Position numbers and translations under genes: made by a program. The notes under the pieces were generated by a model, which had not been told where the DNA came from, ran no database searches, and saw only the letters and a list, made by a program, of their open reading frames with translations. A stretch of 64,000 nt of DNA, from the NCBI RefSeq assembly GCF_010731795.1, contig NZ_AP022591.1, forward strand, positions 1,612,001 to 1,676,000, read 5' to 3'. How positions within the stretch are numbered: position 1 is the stretch's first letter; each line of letters starts with the position of its first letter. Origin of the DNA: Mycolicibacterium celeriflavum. Lineage in GTDB: Bacteria; Actinomycetota; Actinomycetes; Mycobacteriales; Mycobacteriaceae. Shown piece by piece: positions 27,863-38,022 of this stretch.

Positions 27863-28429
27863 CTACTTCAGCGCTGCACCGATGAGGTCACGGGCCCGGT
27901 CGAGCATCGAGGCGAACGGCCCAACCGCGAAGTTGGCCTTGGCCGACTCGACGCCGGCATGCGGATGGGTCGGCGCGATTGCCTCGGCCGCCTGTACCGC
28001 CTTGGCCATCCGCCCGAGGTCGTCGCCGTCGAGTTTGCGCTGCAGCTTGTTGAACTCCTCGTGCTCCTCGTGCTCGGCGTGCTCGACCACATCGTCGCGG
28101 AACTTCGTCAACTCGTCGACGAACTCCTTGGAGCCGACGTCCATCTTCTCCAGCCGTGAGAGGAACTCCTTCGCCTCGTGCTCCTCTTTGAGGCGGGCGT
28201 CGACGATCGACTCTCCGTCGGCCACCTCCTTGCGGGCCCGCGGATGTACCACCATTTCCTCGGCGGTCTCGTGCACGGCGAGCAGCTGACGAAGATCGGC
28301 GAACGCCTTCTCGCGGGCTTTCGTCTCCGAGGCGCCGAGCACTTCGTCGAACAGATCCTTGATCAGGTTGTGCTGATCGGTGAGGAACTTCACGACGTCG
28401 TCGGTGTTCTGGACGAACGTTTCGACCAT
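27863..28429 (-). CDS. Hemerythrin-like di-iron protein
   Basis: This 188-residue four-helix protein has the hemerythrin metal ligands: H20 region (DQHNLIKDLFDEV), HETAEEMVVHPRA, EEHEAKEF and EHAEHEEHEEF. Such proteins bind oxygen or react with peroxide through a di-iron site. The position between sepIVA and coaD matches the M. smegmatis hemerythrin gene linked to hydrogen peroxide sensitivity, and the gene is absent from this spot in M. tuberculosis. It stands alone, with 225 nt before sepIVA and 85 nt after coaD. Confidence 0.9.
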   Translation of the reverse strand: MVETFVQNTDDVVKFLTDQHNLIKDLFDEVLGASETKAREKAFADLRQLLAVHETAEEMVVHPRARKEVADGESIVDARLKEEHEAKEFLSRLEKMDVGSKEFVDELTKFRDDVVEHAEHEEHEEFNKLQRKLDGDDLGRMAKAVQAAEAIAPTHPHAGVESAKANFAVGPFASMLDRARDLIGAALK

Positions 28430-28514
28430 GGCAGAAACCTCCGGTGAATTCGGGTGTGGTCAGGGGCGCGAATGGGCTGTGCGCCACCCAACGCCTACCC
28501 GGCGGCGACGGAAA

Positions 28515-28994
28515 TCAACCCTGCCGAAGCTTGGCCTGCAGCCGCTTGTTGACCGGGCCGGGTAGCAGGTCGGAGACATCGCCACCCAGCGTCGCGACCT
28601 CCTTGGCCAACGACGAGGACACGAACGAATACTGCGGTGTGGTGGCGACGAAGAATGTGTCGACGCCGGCGATGTGCTTGTTCATCTGCGCCATCTGCAG
28701 TTCGTATTCGAAGTCGGTGCCAGTGCGCAGGCCCTTGACGATCGCGGTCAGGCCCCGCTTCCTGGCGAAGTCGACGACGAGCCCCTGACCGGACTCGACG
28801 CGCAGGTTCGGCAGGTGCTCGGTGGACTCCTCGATCATCGCGATGCGCTCATCGAGGGTGAACATGCCCTTTTTGTTCGGGTTGACCAGCACGGCGATCA
28901 GCAATTCGTCGAACTGGGCGGCCGCGCGCTCGAAGATGTCGATGTGACCCAGGGTCACCGGGTCGAAGGAGCCTGGGCATACCGCGCCGCTCAT
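28515..28994 (-). CDS. coaD: Phosphopantetheine adenylyltransferase
   Basis: CoaD makes dephospho-CoA from 4'-phosphopantetheine and ATP. The 159 residues include the nucleotidyltransferase motif [19 protein letters not shown] (TxGH), the substrate segment [19 protein letters not shown], and [22 protein letters not shown]. The start is ATG 28994, 23 nt after rsmD. The coaD-rsmD pairing is conserved in actinobacteria. Confidence 0.97.
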   Translation of the reverse strand: MSGAVCPGSFDPVTLGHIDIFERAAAQFDELLIAVLVNPNKKGMFTLDERIAMIEESTEHLPNLRVESGQGLVVDFARKRGLTAIVKGLRTGTDFEYELQMAQMNKHIAGVDTFFVATTPQYSFVSSSLAKEVATLGGDVSDLLPGPVNKRLQAKLRQG

Positions 28995-29017
28995 GAGCGA
29001 TGACGCTATCAGGGCCG

Positions 29018-29584
29018 TTAGGAGCGCTCCGCGAGTTCAAGGCGGGTGTCGCCGTAGGTGCGCGACGGCCACACGTGCCACCCCGGCGGCCAGTTCAGCG
29101 GTGGTCCGCTCGCCGCGCGTTCGACGACGACGACGGTGCCCTCGGTGGTCCATCCGCCGTCGACCAACGCCGCCACGATGCGCGCGACCTCGTCCGCGTC
29201 GACGTCATAAGGCGGATCGGCGAAGACCACATCCACCGGTGACGACGCCCCGGCCGAGAGCACCGCGGCCACCGTGCCCCGCCGCACGGTCGCCCGCGAC
29301 ACCCCCAAGGTGGCGATGTTGTCGGCGATGACGCGCGCGGCCCGGGCATCGGATTCCACGAAGACCGCGGACACCGCTCCCCTCGACAACGCCTCGAGGC
29401 CCAGGGCTCCTGAGCCGGCGTACAGATCGAGCACCACCGCCCCAGTGAGGTCGATGCGCGCGGCAAGCACGTTGAACAACGCTTCGCGGACCCGGTCGGT
29501 GGTGGGCCGGGTTCCCCGCCCAGATCGATGCTGCGGCACGGTGATTCGTCGACCGCCGAAGACCCCGGCGACGATGCGGGTCAG
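29018..29584 (-). CDS. rsmD: 16S rRNA (guanine966-N2)-methyltransferase, probable CTG start
   Basis: RsmD methylates G966 of 16S rRNA. The AdoMet fold shows [24 protein letters not shown] and the NPPY-like catalytic FADPPYDVD. The family opens with MTRIIAG-GGRR, and here the frame reads [18 protein letters not shown]. No ATG, GTG or TTG precedes it in frame. A CTG at 29584 overlaps the pyc stop as CTGA, the same geometry as ATGA couplings elsewhere in this window. The first standard start is GTG at 29539, which would remove the conserved first strand. I therefore give the longer form. Confidence 0.9.
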   Translation of the reverse strand: MTRIVAGVFGGRRITVPQHRSGRGTRPTTDRVREALFNVLAARIDLTGAVVLDLYAGSGALGLEALSRGAVSAVFVESDARAARVIADNIATLGVSRATVRRGTVAAVLSAGASSPVDVVFADPPYDVDADEVARIVAALVDGGWTTEGTVVVVERAASGPPLNWPPGWHVWPSRTYGDTRLELAERS

Positions 29585-32500
29585 CTGACCACCACCAGAA
29601 GATCGCCGCCTTCGACCTGGGCCGTCTCCGACACCGCCACCCTGCTGACCTTGCCGGCCTTGGGCGCGGTGATCGCGGCCTCCATCTTCATCGCCTCGAT
29701 GGTGGCGATGGTCTGGCCCGCCTCCACCTGGTCGTCCACGGCGACGTTGACGGTCACCACACCCGCGAACGGCGCGGCGACATGGTCGGGGTTGGCGCGG
29801 TCGGCCTTCTCCGCGGTCGGGATGTCACTGGCCACGCTGCGGTCACGCACCACCACCGGCCGCAGCTGCCCGTTGAGGATGCACATCACGGTGCGCATGC
29901 CGCGCTCGTCGGGATCGGAGATCGCCTCGAGCCCGATCAGCAGCTCGACACCACGTTCCAGCTGGACCCGGTGCTCCTCGCCGTGGCGCAGCCCGTAGAA
30001 GAACTGGTTGGCCGACAGGCTCGACGTGTCGCCGTACTGTTCGCGGTGGGCGTCGAGTTCCTTTGTCGGACCGGGAAACAACAACCGGTTCAATGCAGCC
30101 TGGCGTTTCGGGCCGGCTTGGGCGAGCACCGCTTCGTCTTCCTCGCTGAGTTCCGGTTGCGGTTTCGCGGGCGCCCGTCCGGCCAGCGCCTTGCTCCGCA
30201 GCGGTTCGGGCCACCCGCCGGGCGGCTCGCCGAGCTCGCCGCGCAAAAATCCGATCACCGACTCGGGAATGTCGAATCGCGAAGGGTCCGAGGCGAACTC
30301 GTCGGCGCTGATGCCCGCACCGACCAGCGCCAACGCAAGGTCGCCCACCACCTTCGACGAGGGGGTCACCTTCACCAGTCGGCCCAGCACCCGGTCGGCG
30401 GCCGCGTAGTTGGCCTCGATCTCCTCGAAGCGGTCACCGAACCCGAGCGCGATGGCCTGCTGGCGAAGATTCGACAGCTGACCGCCGGGAATCTCGTGGT
30501 GATACACCCGCCCAGTGGGGAAAGGAGGGCCCGACGCCACAACGTCGAAGGGCGCGTAGACCTTTCGCAGCGCCTCCCAGTAGGGCTCCAGGTCGCACAC
30601 CGCCTGCAGCGACAACCCGGTGTCGTACTCGGTGTGCGCGGCGGCGGCGACGATCGAGCTGAGCGCGGGCTGACTGGTGGTGCCCGCCAGCGGCGCCGCC
30701 GCTCCGTCGACCGCGCTGGCACCCGCCTGCCAGGCAGCCAGATAAGTCGCCAGCTGACCGCCGGGGGTGTCGTGGGTGTGTACGTGCACCGGCAGGTCGA
30801 ACCGGGTGCGCAGCGCGCTGATCAACTTGTGGGCAGCGGGGGGACGCAGCAGCCCGGCCATGTCCTTGATCGCCAGCACGTGGGCACCGGCTTCGACGAT
30901 CTGCTCGGCCAGCTTGAGGTAGTAGTCCAGCGTGTAGAGATTCTCGCCGGGGTCGGACAGGTCGCCGGTGTAGCTCATCGCGACTTCGGCCACCGCCGTG
31001 CCGGTTTCGCGTACCGCGTCGATGGCGGGCCGCATGGACTCGACGTTGTTGAGCGCGTCGAAGATCCGGTAGATGTCGATGCCGGTGGCGGTCGCCTCGG
31101 CGACGAACGCGTCGGTGACCGTCTCCGGGTACGGGGTGTAGCCGACGGTGTTACGGCCCCGCAGCAGCATCTGCAGGCAGATGTTGGGCACCGCCTCGCG
31201 CAGCGCGGCCAGCCGTTCCCATGGGTCTTCCTTCAGAAACCGAAGCGCCACATCGTAAGTCGCCCCGCCCCAGCATTCCAGTGACAGCAGCTGCGGTGTC
31301 ATCCGCGCGACGTAGGGCGCCACCATCAGCAGACCGGTGGTGCGCAGGCGGGTGGCCAGCAGCGACTGGTGCGCATCGCGGAACGTCGTGTCGGTGACAC
31401 CCAACGGCTTTGAGTCGCGCAGCCAGCGGGCGAACCCGTCGGGCCCGAGTTCGGTCAGCAGCTGCTTGCTGCCGGCCGGCGCTGGGGCATCGAGGTCGAT
31501 GTCGGGCAGCTTGTCCTGCGGATACACCGACGCCGTGCGCGGGCCGTGCGGCTGGTTCACCGTGACATCGGCCAGGTAGTTGAGGATCTTGGTGCCGCGG
31601 TCGGCCGGCGTTCGCGCGGTCAGCAGATACGGGCGTTCGTCGATGAACGACGTGCTGACGCGTCCGGCACGGAAGTCGGCGTCGTTCACCACCGCCTGCA
31701 GGAACGGGATGTTCGTCGACACGCCGCGGATGCGGAACTCGGCCAGTGCGCGGCGCGACCGCGCCACCGCCGCACCGAAGTCGCGGCCCCGGCACGTCAG
31801 CTTGACCAGCATCGAGTCGAAATGCGCGCTGATCTCCGCACCGAGGTGCGTGCCGCCGTCGAGCCGGATGCCCGCGCCGCCCGGCGTGCGATAGCCGGTG
31901 ATGCGGCCGGTGTCGGGCCGAAACCCGTTGGCCGGATCCTCGGTGGTGATGCGGCACTGCATAGCAAAACCCCGTGGCGCCGTCATCATGTCCTGACTGA
32001 GCCCGAGGCTTTCCAGTGTCTCGCCGTCGGCGATGCGCAACTGCGACGAGACGAGGTCGACGTCGGTGATCTCCTCGGTGACGGTGTGCTCGACCTGGAT
32101 GCGGGGATTGCACTCGATGAACACGTAGTGACCGCGCTCGTCGAGAAGGAATTCGACGGTGCCCGCGAAGGTGTAGTCGATCTGACGGGCGAAAGTGACC
32201 GCGTCAGCGCAGATCCGTTGCCGCAGTTCGTCAGACAGGTTCGGCGCCGGCGCCATCTCGATGACCTTCTGGTGCCGGCGTTGCACGCTGCAGTCGCGTT
32301 CGAAGAGGTGCATCACGTTGCCGTGGGTGTCGGCCAGGATCTGCACCTCGATGTGGCGGGGGTTGAGTACCGCCTGCTCGAGATACAGCGTCGGGTCGCC
32401 GAACGCCGACTCGGCCTCGCGCGACGCGGCATCGATCGCATCGGGCAACGCATCCGCGTCCGCCACCCGTCGCATTCCGCGGCCGCCTCCACCGGATACG

Positions 32501-32976
32501 GCCTTGACGAACAACGGGAACTCCAGGCTCGACGCGGCAGCCATGAGCTCATCGGCCGAAGCCGACGGCGCCGACGAGTTCAGCACCGGCAGGCCCGCGG
32601 TGCGGGCCGCGTCGATCGCCCGGGATTTGTTGCCGGTCAACTCGAGCACTTTCGCGCTGGGCCCGATGAACGTGATTCCGCTCTCGACACACGCAGCGGC
32701 AAGGTCAGGGTTCTCCGACAGGAAGCCGTAGCCCGGATACACCGCGTCGGCGCCGGCATGCTTGGCCACCCGGATGATCTCGTCTACCGAGAGGTACGCC
32801 CGGACCGGGTGTCCGGTCTCACCGATCTGATAGGACTCGTCGGCTTTCAGCCGGTGCAGTGAGTTGCGGTCCTCGTGTGCGTACACCGCAACCGTGTCGA
32901 TCCCCATCTCATAGGCGGCACGGAAGGCCCGGATCGCGATCTCGCCGCGATTGGCGACCAGGACTTTAGAAATCAC
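29581..32976 (-). CDS. pyc: Pyruvate carboxylase
   Basis: This biotin enzyme makes oxaloacetate from pyruvate and bicarbonate. The 1131 residues contain all domains in order. They are biotin carboxylase ([20 protein letters not shown], then [14 protein letters not shown]), the carboxyltransferase TIM barrel ([35 protein letters not shown]), the allosteric/linker region, and the biotinyl domain with the acceptor lysine in EAMKM. It overlaps rsmD by 4 nt. Confidence 0.98.
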   Translation of the reverse strand: MISKVLVANRGEIAIRAFRAAYEMGIDTVAVYAHEDRNSLHRLKADESYQIGETGHPVRAYLSVDEIIRVAKHAGADAVYPGYGFLSENPDLAAACVESGITFIGPSAKVLELTGNKSRAIDAARTAGLPVLNSSAPSASADELMAAASSLEFPLFVKAVSGGGGRGMRRVADADALPDAIDAASREAESAFGDPTLYLEQAVLNPRHIEVQILADTHGNVMHLFERDCSVQRRHQKVIEMAPAPNLSDELRQRICADAVTFARQIDYTFAGTVEFLLDERGHYVFIECNPRIQVEHTVTEEITDVDLVSSQLRIADGETLESLGLSQDMMTAPRGFAMQCRITTEDPANGFRPDTGRITGYRTPGGAGIRLDGGTHLGAEISAHFDSMLVKLTCRGRDFGAAVARSRRALAEFRIRGVSTNIPFLQAVVNDADFRAGRVSTSFIDERPYLLTARTPADRGTKILNYLADVTVNQPHGPRTASVYPQDKLPDIDLDAPAPAGSKQLLTELGPDGFARWLRDSKPLGVTDTTFRDAHQSLLATRLRTTGLLMVAPYVARMTPQLLSLECWGGATYDVALRFLKEDPWERLAALREAVPNICLQMLLRGRNTVGYTPYPETVTDAFVAEATATGIDIYRIFDALNNVESMRPAIDAVRETGTAVAEVAMSYTGDLSDPGENLYTLDYYLKLAEQIVEAGAHVLAIKDMAGLLRPPAAHKLISALRTRFDLPVHVHTHDTPGGQLATYLAAWQAGASAVDGAAAPLAGTTSQPALSSIVAAAAHTEYDTGLSLQAVCDLEPYWEALRKVYAPFDVVASGPPFPTGRVYHHEIPGGQLSNLRQQAIALGFGDRFEEIEANYAAADRVLGRLVKVTPSSKVVGDLALALVGAGISADEFASDPSRFDIPESVIGFLRGELGEPPGGWPEPLRSKALAGRAPAKPQPELSEEDEAVLAQAGPKRQAALNRLLFPGPTKELDAHREQYGDTSSLSANQFFYGLRHGEEHRVQLERGVELLIGLEAISDPDERGMRTVMCILNGQLRPVVVRDRSVASDIPTAEKADRANPDHVAAPFAGVVTVNVAVDDQVEAGQTIATIEAMKMEAAITAPKAGKVSRVAVSETAQVEGGDLLVVVS

Positions 32977-33019
32977 GGGCGCTCACGCACGTACTGTATC
33001 GCCCGGCGAATCGGCGCCC

Positions 33020-33652
33020 CTAGACCAGCGTGGACCAGTAGCTCCAGAAGCGCACGAGTATCAACAGCACCAGGCCGGTGAACCACAACGTCACCAGCGA
33101 CCACCGCCAGGTGTGCACCACGCGCGCGACCGCATTCCCCCGTTGGGGCTGCAGTGCGATGGCGGCGACGACGACCAGCAGCGGAATCGTCACCGCCCAC
33201 ACCACCATGCAGTACGGGCACAGCGCGCCGATGCGGTACAGACTCTGGAAGATCAACCAGTGCACGAACGCGGCGCCCAGCAGCGTGCCGGCGGCCAGGC
33301 CGGCCCAGTACCAGCGCGGCAACTCGACGCGAGCCAGCGCCAGCACGCCGGTCACCACGACGATCGTGAACGAGACGATGCCGATCAGCGAGTTCGGGAA
33401 GCCGAACACCGAGGCCTGCGGCGTGACCATCACCGAACCGCAGGACAGCACCGGGTTGAAACTGCAGGAGGGAACATACTCCGGATCGATCAGCAGCTCG
33501 ATTTTCTCCACGGTCAACAGGACCGCCGCGACGAGCCCCAGCACACCGGCGATCAAGATCCAGACCGCGCTCGGGCGCCCCACCGGCAGGCCCGTCGGCT
33601 CGTCAGCCGCGGGCTCGGTCGGCGAGACGGCGCCGGGCGCGGTGACCGTCAC
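33020..33652 (-). CDS. Vitamin K epoxide reductase (VKOR) family protein
   Basis: This 210-residue integral membrane protein with about five helices reoxidises DsbA-like proteins using quinone. It plays the part of DsbB, which actinobacteria lack. Cysteines are placed as expected: the loop pair in VPSCSFNPVLSCGSV and the CxxC active site ALCPYCMVVW. The GTG start at 33652 overlaps the stop of the DsbA-like gene as GTGA, so oxidant and partner are made together. Confidence 0.94.
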   Translation of the reverse strand: MTVTAPGAVSPTEPAADEPTGLPVGRPSAVWILIAGVLGLVAAVLLTVEKIELLIDPEYVPSCSFNPVLSCGSVMVTPQASVFGFPNSLIGIVSFTIVVVTGVLALARVELPRWYWAGLAAGTLLGAAFVHWLIFQSLYRIGALCPYCMVVWAVTIPLLVVVAAIALQPQRGNAVARVVHTWRWSLVTLWFTGLVLLILVRFWSYWSTLV

Positions 33653-34425
33653 GGCGCCGGCTGCGGTGTCGGATCGGGGTTCGGGGGCGGGGCCCCGGCA
33701 TCCAGTGCGGGCACTTCGCCGACGATTTTCTCGATCTCGGCGATCAACGCGTCAGGGGTGGACGGCGAGTAGTCCTCGCCGTTGATGCGGATCGTCGGCG
33801 TCGAGTTGACGTTGGCGGCTTTGGCAAGGCCCTTGACCATCTTCTCGTAGCGGCCGCTGTTGATGCACTCGGGAACATCGCCGGTCACGCCGGCTTGCCG
33901 GGCGATTTCGATGAGCCGGGCGTTGTCGGGGAACGGGCCGACGCCCTCGGGCGGCTGCTGGGCGAACAGCGCGGCATGGAAACGCCGGAAGGCCTCCTTG
34001 TCCGCGTCGGCCACGCAGTAGGCCGCGTTGGCCGCGCGTGTCGAGTAGCCCTGCCCCGCCCGGTCGAGGATGGAGACCATGTAGTAGTCGGCGGCGACGG
34101 CACCGCTGTCGATGAGCTTGTTGATCGTGGGCCCGAACTGCTTTTCGAAGTTGCCGCACGCGGGGCACAGGAAGTCCTCGTAGAGCGACAGCACGGCCTT
34201 GGGCTCGGAGGTGCCCTCCTTGGTGATCACGTTGCTCGACGCCACGTGCACCGCCCTGACTTCACCCTCACCGGGCTTGTCGCCCTTGGTCATCACGATG
34301 TACAGCACCAGCGCGACGGCGAAGACCACGACGATGGCGGTCAAGCCGATCTGCACCGCCCGATTGCGGTTGCGATCGGCTGCCTTCAGGTCGTAGCGCG
34401 GGGTCTTCTTCGGTTTCGAGGCCAC
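33649..34425 (-). CDS. Membrane-anchored DsbA-like thioredoxin-fold protein
   Basis: This 258-residue protein starts at GTG 34425 (VASKPKKTPRYD). It has a single transmembrane anchor (about residues 25-45, AVQIGLTAIVVVFAVALVLYIV) and an extracytoplasmic thioredoxin-fold domain. Its CPAC active site is in YEDFLCPACGNFEKQF, and the cis-proline segment is STPTIRING. A Pro-rich tail ends the protein. It should form disulfides in exported proteins and be recycled by the VKOR protein with which it overlaps. Confidence 0.93.
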   Translation of the reverse strand: MASKPKKTPRYDLKAADRNRNRAVQIGLTAIVVVFAVALVLYIVMTKGDKPGEGEVRAVHVASSNVITKEGTSEPKAVLSLYEDFLCPACGNFEKQFGPTINKLIDSGAVAADYYMVSILDRAGQGYSTRAANAAYCVADADKEAFRRFHAALFAQQPPEGVGPFPDNARLIEIARQAGVTGDVPECINSGRYEKMVKGLAKAANVNSTPTIRINGEDYSPSTPDALIAEIEKIVGEVPALDAGAPPPNPDPTPQPAP

Positions 34426-34460
34426 GGGGGTAAGAGTACCGGCGGTGCTGCGACGGCCTG

Positions 34461-35549
34461 TCAGTCGCGGGCCAGATGAGCCCGCAGCGCGGAGATCACC
34501 TCGGCGACCGCGGTGGTGCTGTCGCCGCCGAACGGGAAGAAGTTGGCGAATCCGTGGATCAGGGGGCCGAACTCGCGGTGGTCGACCGGCACGCCCGCCG
34601 CCCGCATCGCGTCGGCGTACTGCCTGCCCTCGTCGCGCAGCGGGTCGAACCCGGCGGTGATGATCAATGCAGGGGGCAGACCGGACAAGTCGTCGGCCAG
34701 CAGTGGCGACACCTGCGGGTCGTCGGCGGCGACTCCCCCGCTGAGGTACTTGTCTCGAAACCACCCGAGGTCGTCTCTGGTCAGGAAGTACCCGTTTGCG
34801 AACAGCGCCTGTGACCGGGTTTCGGCGCTGTAGTCGGTGACCGGATAGAGCAGCAACTGCGCGGCCGGCAGCGGGCCCTCGGCGCGGGCGCGGTGCGCGA
34901 CGAGCGTCGCCTGGTTACCGCCCGCGCTGTCGCCGCCGACGGCGATGCGGTCCGGGTCGGCGCCCAGTTCGGTGGCGTGGTCGTGCGCCCAGCGGAACGC
35001 GGCGTACGCGTCCTCGGTGCCCGCGGGCGCCGGATGCTCGGGTGCCAGGCGATAGTCGACCGAGAGCACGTGCATGCCGCCGCGTCGGCAGATCTCGCGG
35101 CACAGGTCGTCGTGGGTGTCGATGCTTCCGATGACCTGGCCGCCGCCATGGAAGAAGACCAGCAGGGGACCCTGGCCCTCGATGGGCCGGTAGTGACGCG
35201 CCCGGATGGGTCCGGCAGGTCCTGCGATCATGATGTTGCTTACCGCGGCGACGGGGATGCTCTGCTTGAAGCTGGCGGCCAGTACCTCCAGCTGACCCCG
35301 GGCCGCGGCGACGTCGTCGGCATTGACCAGTCCTTCGATGCCGGTGAGCTTCTGGCCGGCGAGCATCAGCGCGAGCGTGGTGTCGAGCGTGTTGCCGTCG
35401 ATGGTGACCGTGCGGCCGCCGAGCAACACGCGTTTGGCCGCGTGCGGGATGTGCGGAAGTGCGCGCAGGGTGACACCCGCCGCAGCGTTGACGACAGCCT
35501 CCCGGCGGTTGGGACTCCAGGAGCTTGCGGCTGGCAGACTTTCAGTCAT
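34461..35549 (-). CDS. lipN: Alpha/beta hydrolase, hormone-sensitive-lipase family
   Basis: This 362-residue esterase has HGGG in VFFHGGGQVIGS (oxyanion hole), the nucleophile in GGDSAGGNQ, the acid in AGFDPLRDEG, and the His in LIHGFANFF, a complete triad. The start MTESLPAA matches LipN of M. tuberculosis (MTKSLP), which hydrolyses short esters. Its ATG (35549-35547) overlaps the ATG of the divergent aldo-keto reductase in the sequence CATG, so neither gene has a private leader. A GTG at 35567 is an alternative start. Confidence 0.92.
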   Translation of the reverse strand: MTESLPAASSWSPNRREAVVNAAAGVTLRALPHIPHAAKRVLLGGRTVTIDGNTLDTTLALMLAGQKLTGIEGLVNADDVAAARGQLEVLAASFKQSIPVAAVSNIMIAGPAGPIRARHYRPIEGQGPLLVFFHGGGQVIGSIDTHDDLCREICRRGGMHVLSVDYRLAPEHPAPAGTEDAYAAFRWAHDHATELGADPDRIAVGGDSAGGNQATLVAHRARAEGPLPAAQLLLYPVTDYSAETRSQALFANGYFLTRDDLGWFRDKYLSGGVAADDPQVSPLLADDLSGLPPALIITAGFDPLRDEGRQYADAMRAAGVPVDHREFGPLIHGFANFFPFGGDSTTAVAEVISALRAHLARD

Positions 35550-36378
35550 GGCTTCTCCATCAATCACGTTGAATGACGGTAATTCGATACCTCAGGTCGG
35601 ACTCGGCGTTTGGCAGACCCCGGCGGAGGACACCGAACGCGCCGCCGCGACCGCACTGGACGCCGGCTACCGGCACATCGACACCGCCGCCGCGTACGGC
35701 AACGAACGCGAGGTCGGCGAGGCCGTCAAGAGATCGGGGTTGGCGCGGGAGGACGTCTTCATCACCACGAAACTGTGGAACGCCGACCAGGGCTACGACA
35801 GCACGCTGACCGCGTTCGACAAGAGCATGAAGCGTTTGCAGCTCGACTACCTCGACCTCTACCTCATCCACTGGCCCATGCCGGCCAGGGGTGCGTTCGT
35901 CGAGACCTTCAAGGCCTTCGCGCATCTGCGCGAGCAGGGCCGCATCCGGTCGATCGGGGTGAGCAACTTCGAACCCGAACACTTGCGGGCGCTGGTCGAC
36001 GCCACCGGGATCGTGCCCGCCGTCAACCAGATCGAACTGCATCCGCTGCTCCAGCAGGAGGAACTTCGAGAGGCGCACGCGCAGCTGGGCATCGCCACCG
36101 AAGCATGGAGCCCGCTCGGACAGGGTTCACTGCTGTCGAACGACACCATCGGCTCGGTGGCCGAGGCGCATGGTAAAACGCCGGCCCAGGTGTTGATTAG
36201 GTGGCATATGCAGCTCGGCAATATAGTCATCCCGAAGTCGGTGACCCCCGAGAGAATCGTGAGCAACTTCGACGTGTTCGATTTCGAGCTGAGCGAGCAG
36301 GACATGGCGTCCATTTCCTCGCTCGGCGACGGCACTCGGTTGGGTCCCGATCCGCGAACATTCGAGTTCACAGGATAG
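35548..36378 (+). CDS. Aldo-keto reductase, first of a tandem pair
   Basis: This NADPH-dependent carbonyl reductase has 276 residues. The AKR tetrad is visible: Asp in [13 protein letters not shown] with Tyr five residues later, Lys in FITTKLWN, and His in LYLIHWPMP. The NADPH-binding end motif is [21 protein letters not shown]. The start ATG at 35548 overlaps the lipN start on the other strand. It is about half identical by eye to the next gene, and the pair is separated by only 5 nt, so both are likely on one transcript. Confidence 0.92.
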   Translation: MASPSITLNDGNSIPQVGLGVWQTPAEDTERAAATALDAGYRHIDTAAAYGNEREVGEAVKRSGLAREDVFITTKLWNADQGYDSTLTAFDKSMKRLQLDYLDLYLIHWPMPARGAFVETFKAFAHLREQGRIRSIGVSNFEPEHLRALVDATGIVPAVNQIELHPLLQQEELREAHAQLGIATEAWSPLGQGSLLSNDTIGSVAEAHGKTPAQVLIRWHMQLGNIVIPKSVTPERIVSNFDVFDFELSEQDMASISSLGDGTRLGPDPRTFEFTG

Positions 36379-36383
36379 GTGAG

Positions 36384-37235
36384 ATGACCCAACCGCAGGG
36401 CAACGCGGGCGCGATTCCGACCGTCACGCTCAACGACGACCACACGATGCCGGTCCTCGGCCTCGGCGTCGCCGAGCTGTCGGACACCGAGACCGAGCAG
36501 GCGGTGCTGGCGGCGTTGGCGGCCGGCTACCGGCTGATCGACACCGCGTCCGCGTACGGCAACGAGGAAGCGGTCGGGCGGGCGATCAAGGCGTCCGGTG
36601 TGCCGCGCGAAGAGGTGTTCGTCACCACCAAGCTGGCCACCCCCGACCTCGGCTTCCAGTCGTCCCAGGATGCGCTGAAGGCAAGCCTCGGCCGGCTGGG
36701 GCTCGATTATGTCGATCTCTACCTGATCCACTGGCCGGCCGGCGAGCACGGCAAGTACGTCGACAGCTGGGGCGGGCTGATGAAGCGCAAGGAGGTCGGC
36801 GACACGAAATCGATCGGGGTCTGCAACTTCCACGCCGAGCATCTGTCGAACATCATCGATCTGTCGTTCTTCACTCCGGCGATCAACCAGATCGAACTGC
36901 ACCCGCTGCTGAACCAGGCGGAACTGCGCGAAATCAACGCGGGCTACGGAATCGTCACCGAGGCCTACAGTCCATTGGGCGTCGGCCGGTTGCTCGACCA
37001 CGAGACCGTCACCTCGGTCGCGCAGTCGCACGGCAAGACGCCCGCGCAGGTGCTGATCCGGTGGAGCCTGCAACTCGGCAACGTGGTCGTCCCCCGCTCG
37101 TCGTCACCGGAGCGGATCGCCTCGAACCTCGAGGTGTTCGACTTCGAACTCACCGACGATCAGATGGCCGCGCTCAACGGCCTCGACGAGGGCACCAGGT
37201 TCCGCCCGGACCCGGAAACCTACACCGGCACCTAG
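36384..37235 (+). CDS. Aldo-keto reductase, Rv2971-like
   Basis: This 283-residue AKR carries the tetrad Asp and Tyr in [13 protein letters not shown], Lys in [10 protein letters not shown] and His in LYLIHWPAG. The opening [22 protein letters not shown] matches the essential M. tuberculosis enzyme Rv2971, which reduces aldehydes such as methylglyoxal. It is therefore the orthologue, and the gene before it the extra copy. The ATG at 36384 is preceded by GGTGAG. Confidence 0.93.
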   Translation: MTQPQGNAGAIPTVTLNDDHTMPVLGLGVAELSDTETEQAVLAALAAGYRLIDTASAYGNEEAVGRAIKASGVPREEVFVTTKLATPDLGFQSSQDALKASLGRLGLDYVDLYLIHWPAGEHGKYVDSWGGLMKRKEVGDTKSIGVCNFHAEHLSNIIDLSFFTPAINQIELHPLLNQAELREINAGYGIVTEAYSPLGVGRLLDHETVTSVAQSHGKTPAQVLIRWSLQLGNVVVPRSSSPERIASNLEVFDFELTDDQMAALNGLDEGTRFRPDPETYTGT

Positions 37236-37314
37236 CTTTTCCTGCGCGAGCAGACGAGAAGTGCCCCGAAAACGCCTCGAATAACGGCAATTTGCGGCTG
37301 TTCGCGGGAAAGAG

Positions 37315-38022
37315 TCAGCCGGTCGGGCAGGTCGCCGCGGCTTGGCGCAGCACCGTGGCCGACGGCATGTCGATCGGCAGCGCATATCCGCGCAGCACTT
37401 CGATGAACTGCATCGCGTACTGACAGTGGAACGCCGCGTTGGGCGGCATCCAGTCGGCGGGTTCGGAATCGCCTTTGTCCTGGTTGGCCGCGCCGGCCAC
37501 CGCCAGCAGGTTGGCGGGATCGTTCGCGAAGCGAATACGCAGGCCGTCGGGCCAGTGACGTGCACCCAGATCCCAGGCGAGCGCGAGCGGAACGATGTGA
37601 TCGATCTGCACCGCGGCGCCTGTCTTCTCACCGCGGGTGAAGGCGACCACGGCGTTGGTGTACGGGTCGTGCAACGTGCCGGTGGCCACCGCGTCGGCGC
37701 AGCGTTTGATCGACACGAACGTCTTGTCGTCCAGGTCGCGGTCCAGAATGTCGTTGCGGGTGTCGCAGCCGTTGTGCCCGCCGGGAGCGGAGTTGTCGTC
37801 GGTCCAGCTGTCCCCGAAAGCGTCTCTGCGGTAGTCGTATCCGCGGATGCGCATCGGTATGACGGGCAGACCCGCGAGAACGTCGGCACCGGGCGCGACG
37901 GTCGGGATGTCGGCGCGCGCGATGAAATGCGTCCGGTCCGCCGCCGATATCACGGCCTGAGCGGCAACGACCACCGCGAGCGTAACGATCGCGGTCAGCC
38001 ACAGGATGTTCTTGCGGTTCAC
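37315..38022 (-). CDS. Exported HNH-nuclease-like protein (Rv2972c-like)
   Basis: This 235-residue protein has an N-terminal membrane anchor or signal (LWLTAIVTLAVVVAAQAVISAAD) and an extracytoplasmic HNH/DUF1524-type domain. The residues are AVQIDHIVPLALAWDLGA, then FANDPANLLAVAG and NQDKGD (His, Asn, Asn/Lys). Four cysteines (GCDTRND, KRCADAV, FHCQYAM, AATCPTG) probably form disulfides. GTG at 38022 overlaps the recG stop as GTGA. An exported nuclease coupled to a cytoplasmic helicase is unexpected; the function is unproven. Confidence 0.85.
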   Translation of the reverse strand: MNRKNILWLTAIVTLAVVVAAQAVISAADRTHFIARADIPTVAPGADVLAGLPVIPMRIRGYDYRRDAFGDSWTDDNSAPGGHNGCDTRNDILDRDLDDKTFVSIKRCADAVATGTLHDPYTNAVVAFTRGEKTGAAVQIDHIVPLALAWDLGARHWPDGLRIRFANDPANLLAVAGAANQDKGDSEPADWMPPNAAFHCQYAMQFIEVLRGYALPIDMPSATVLRQAAATCPTG

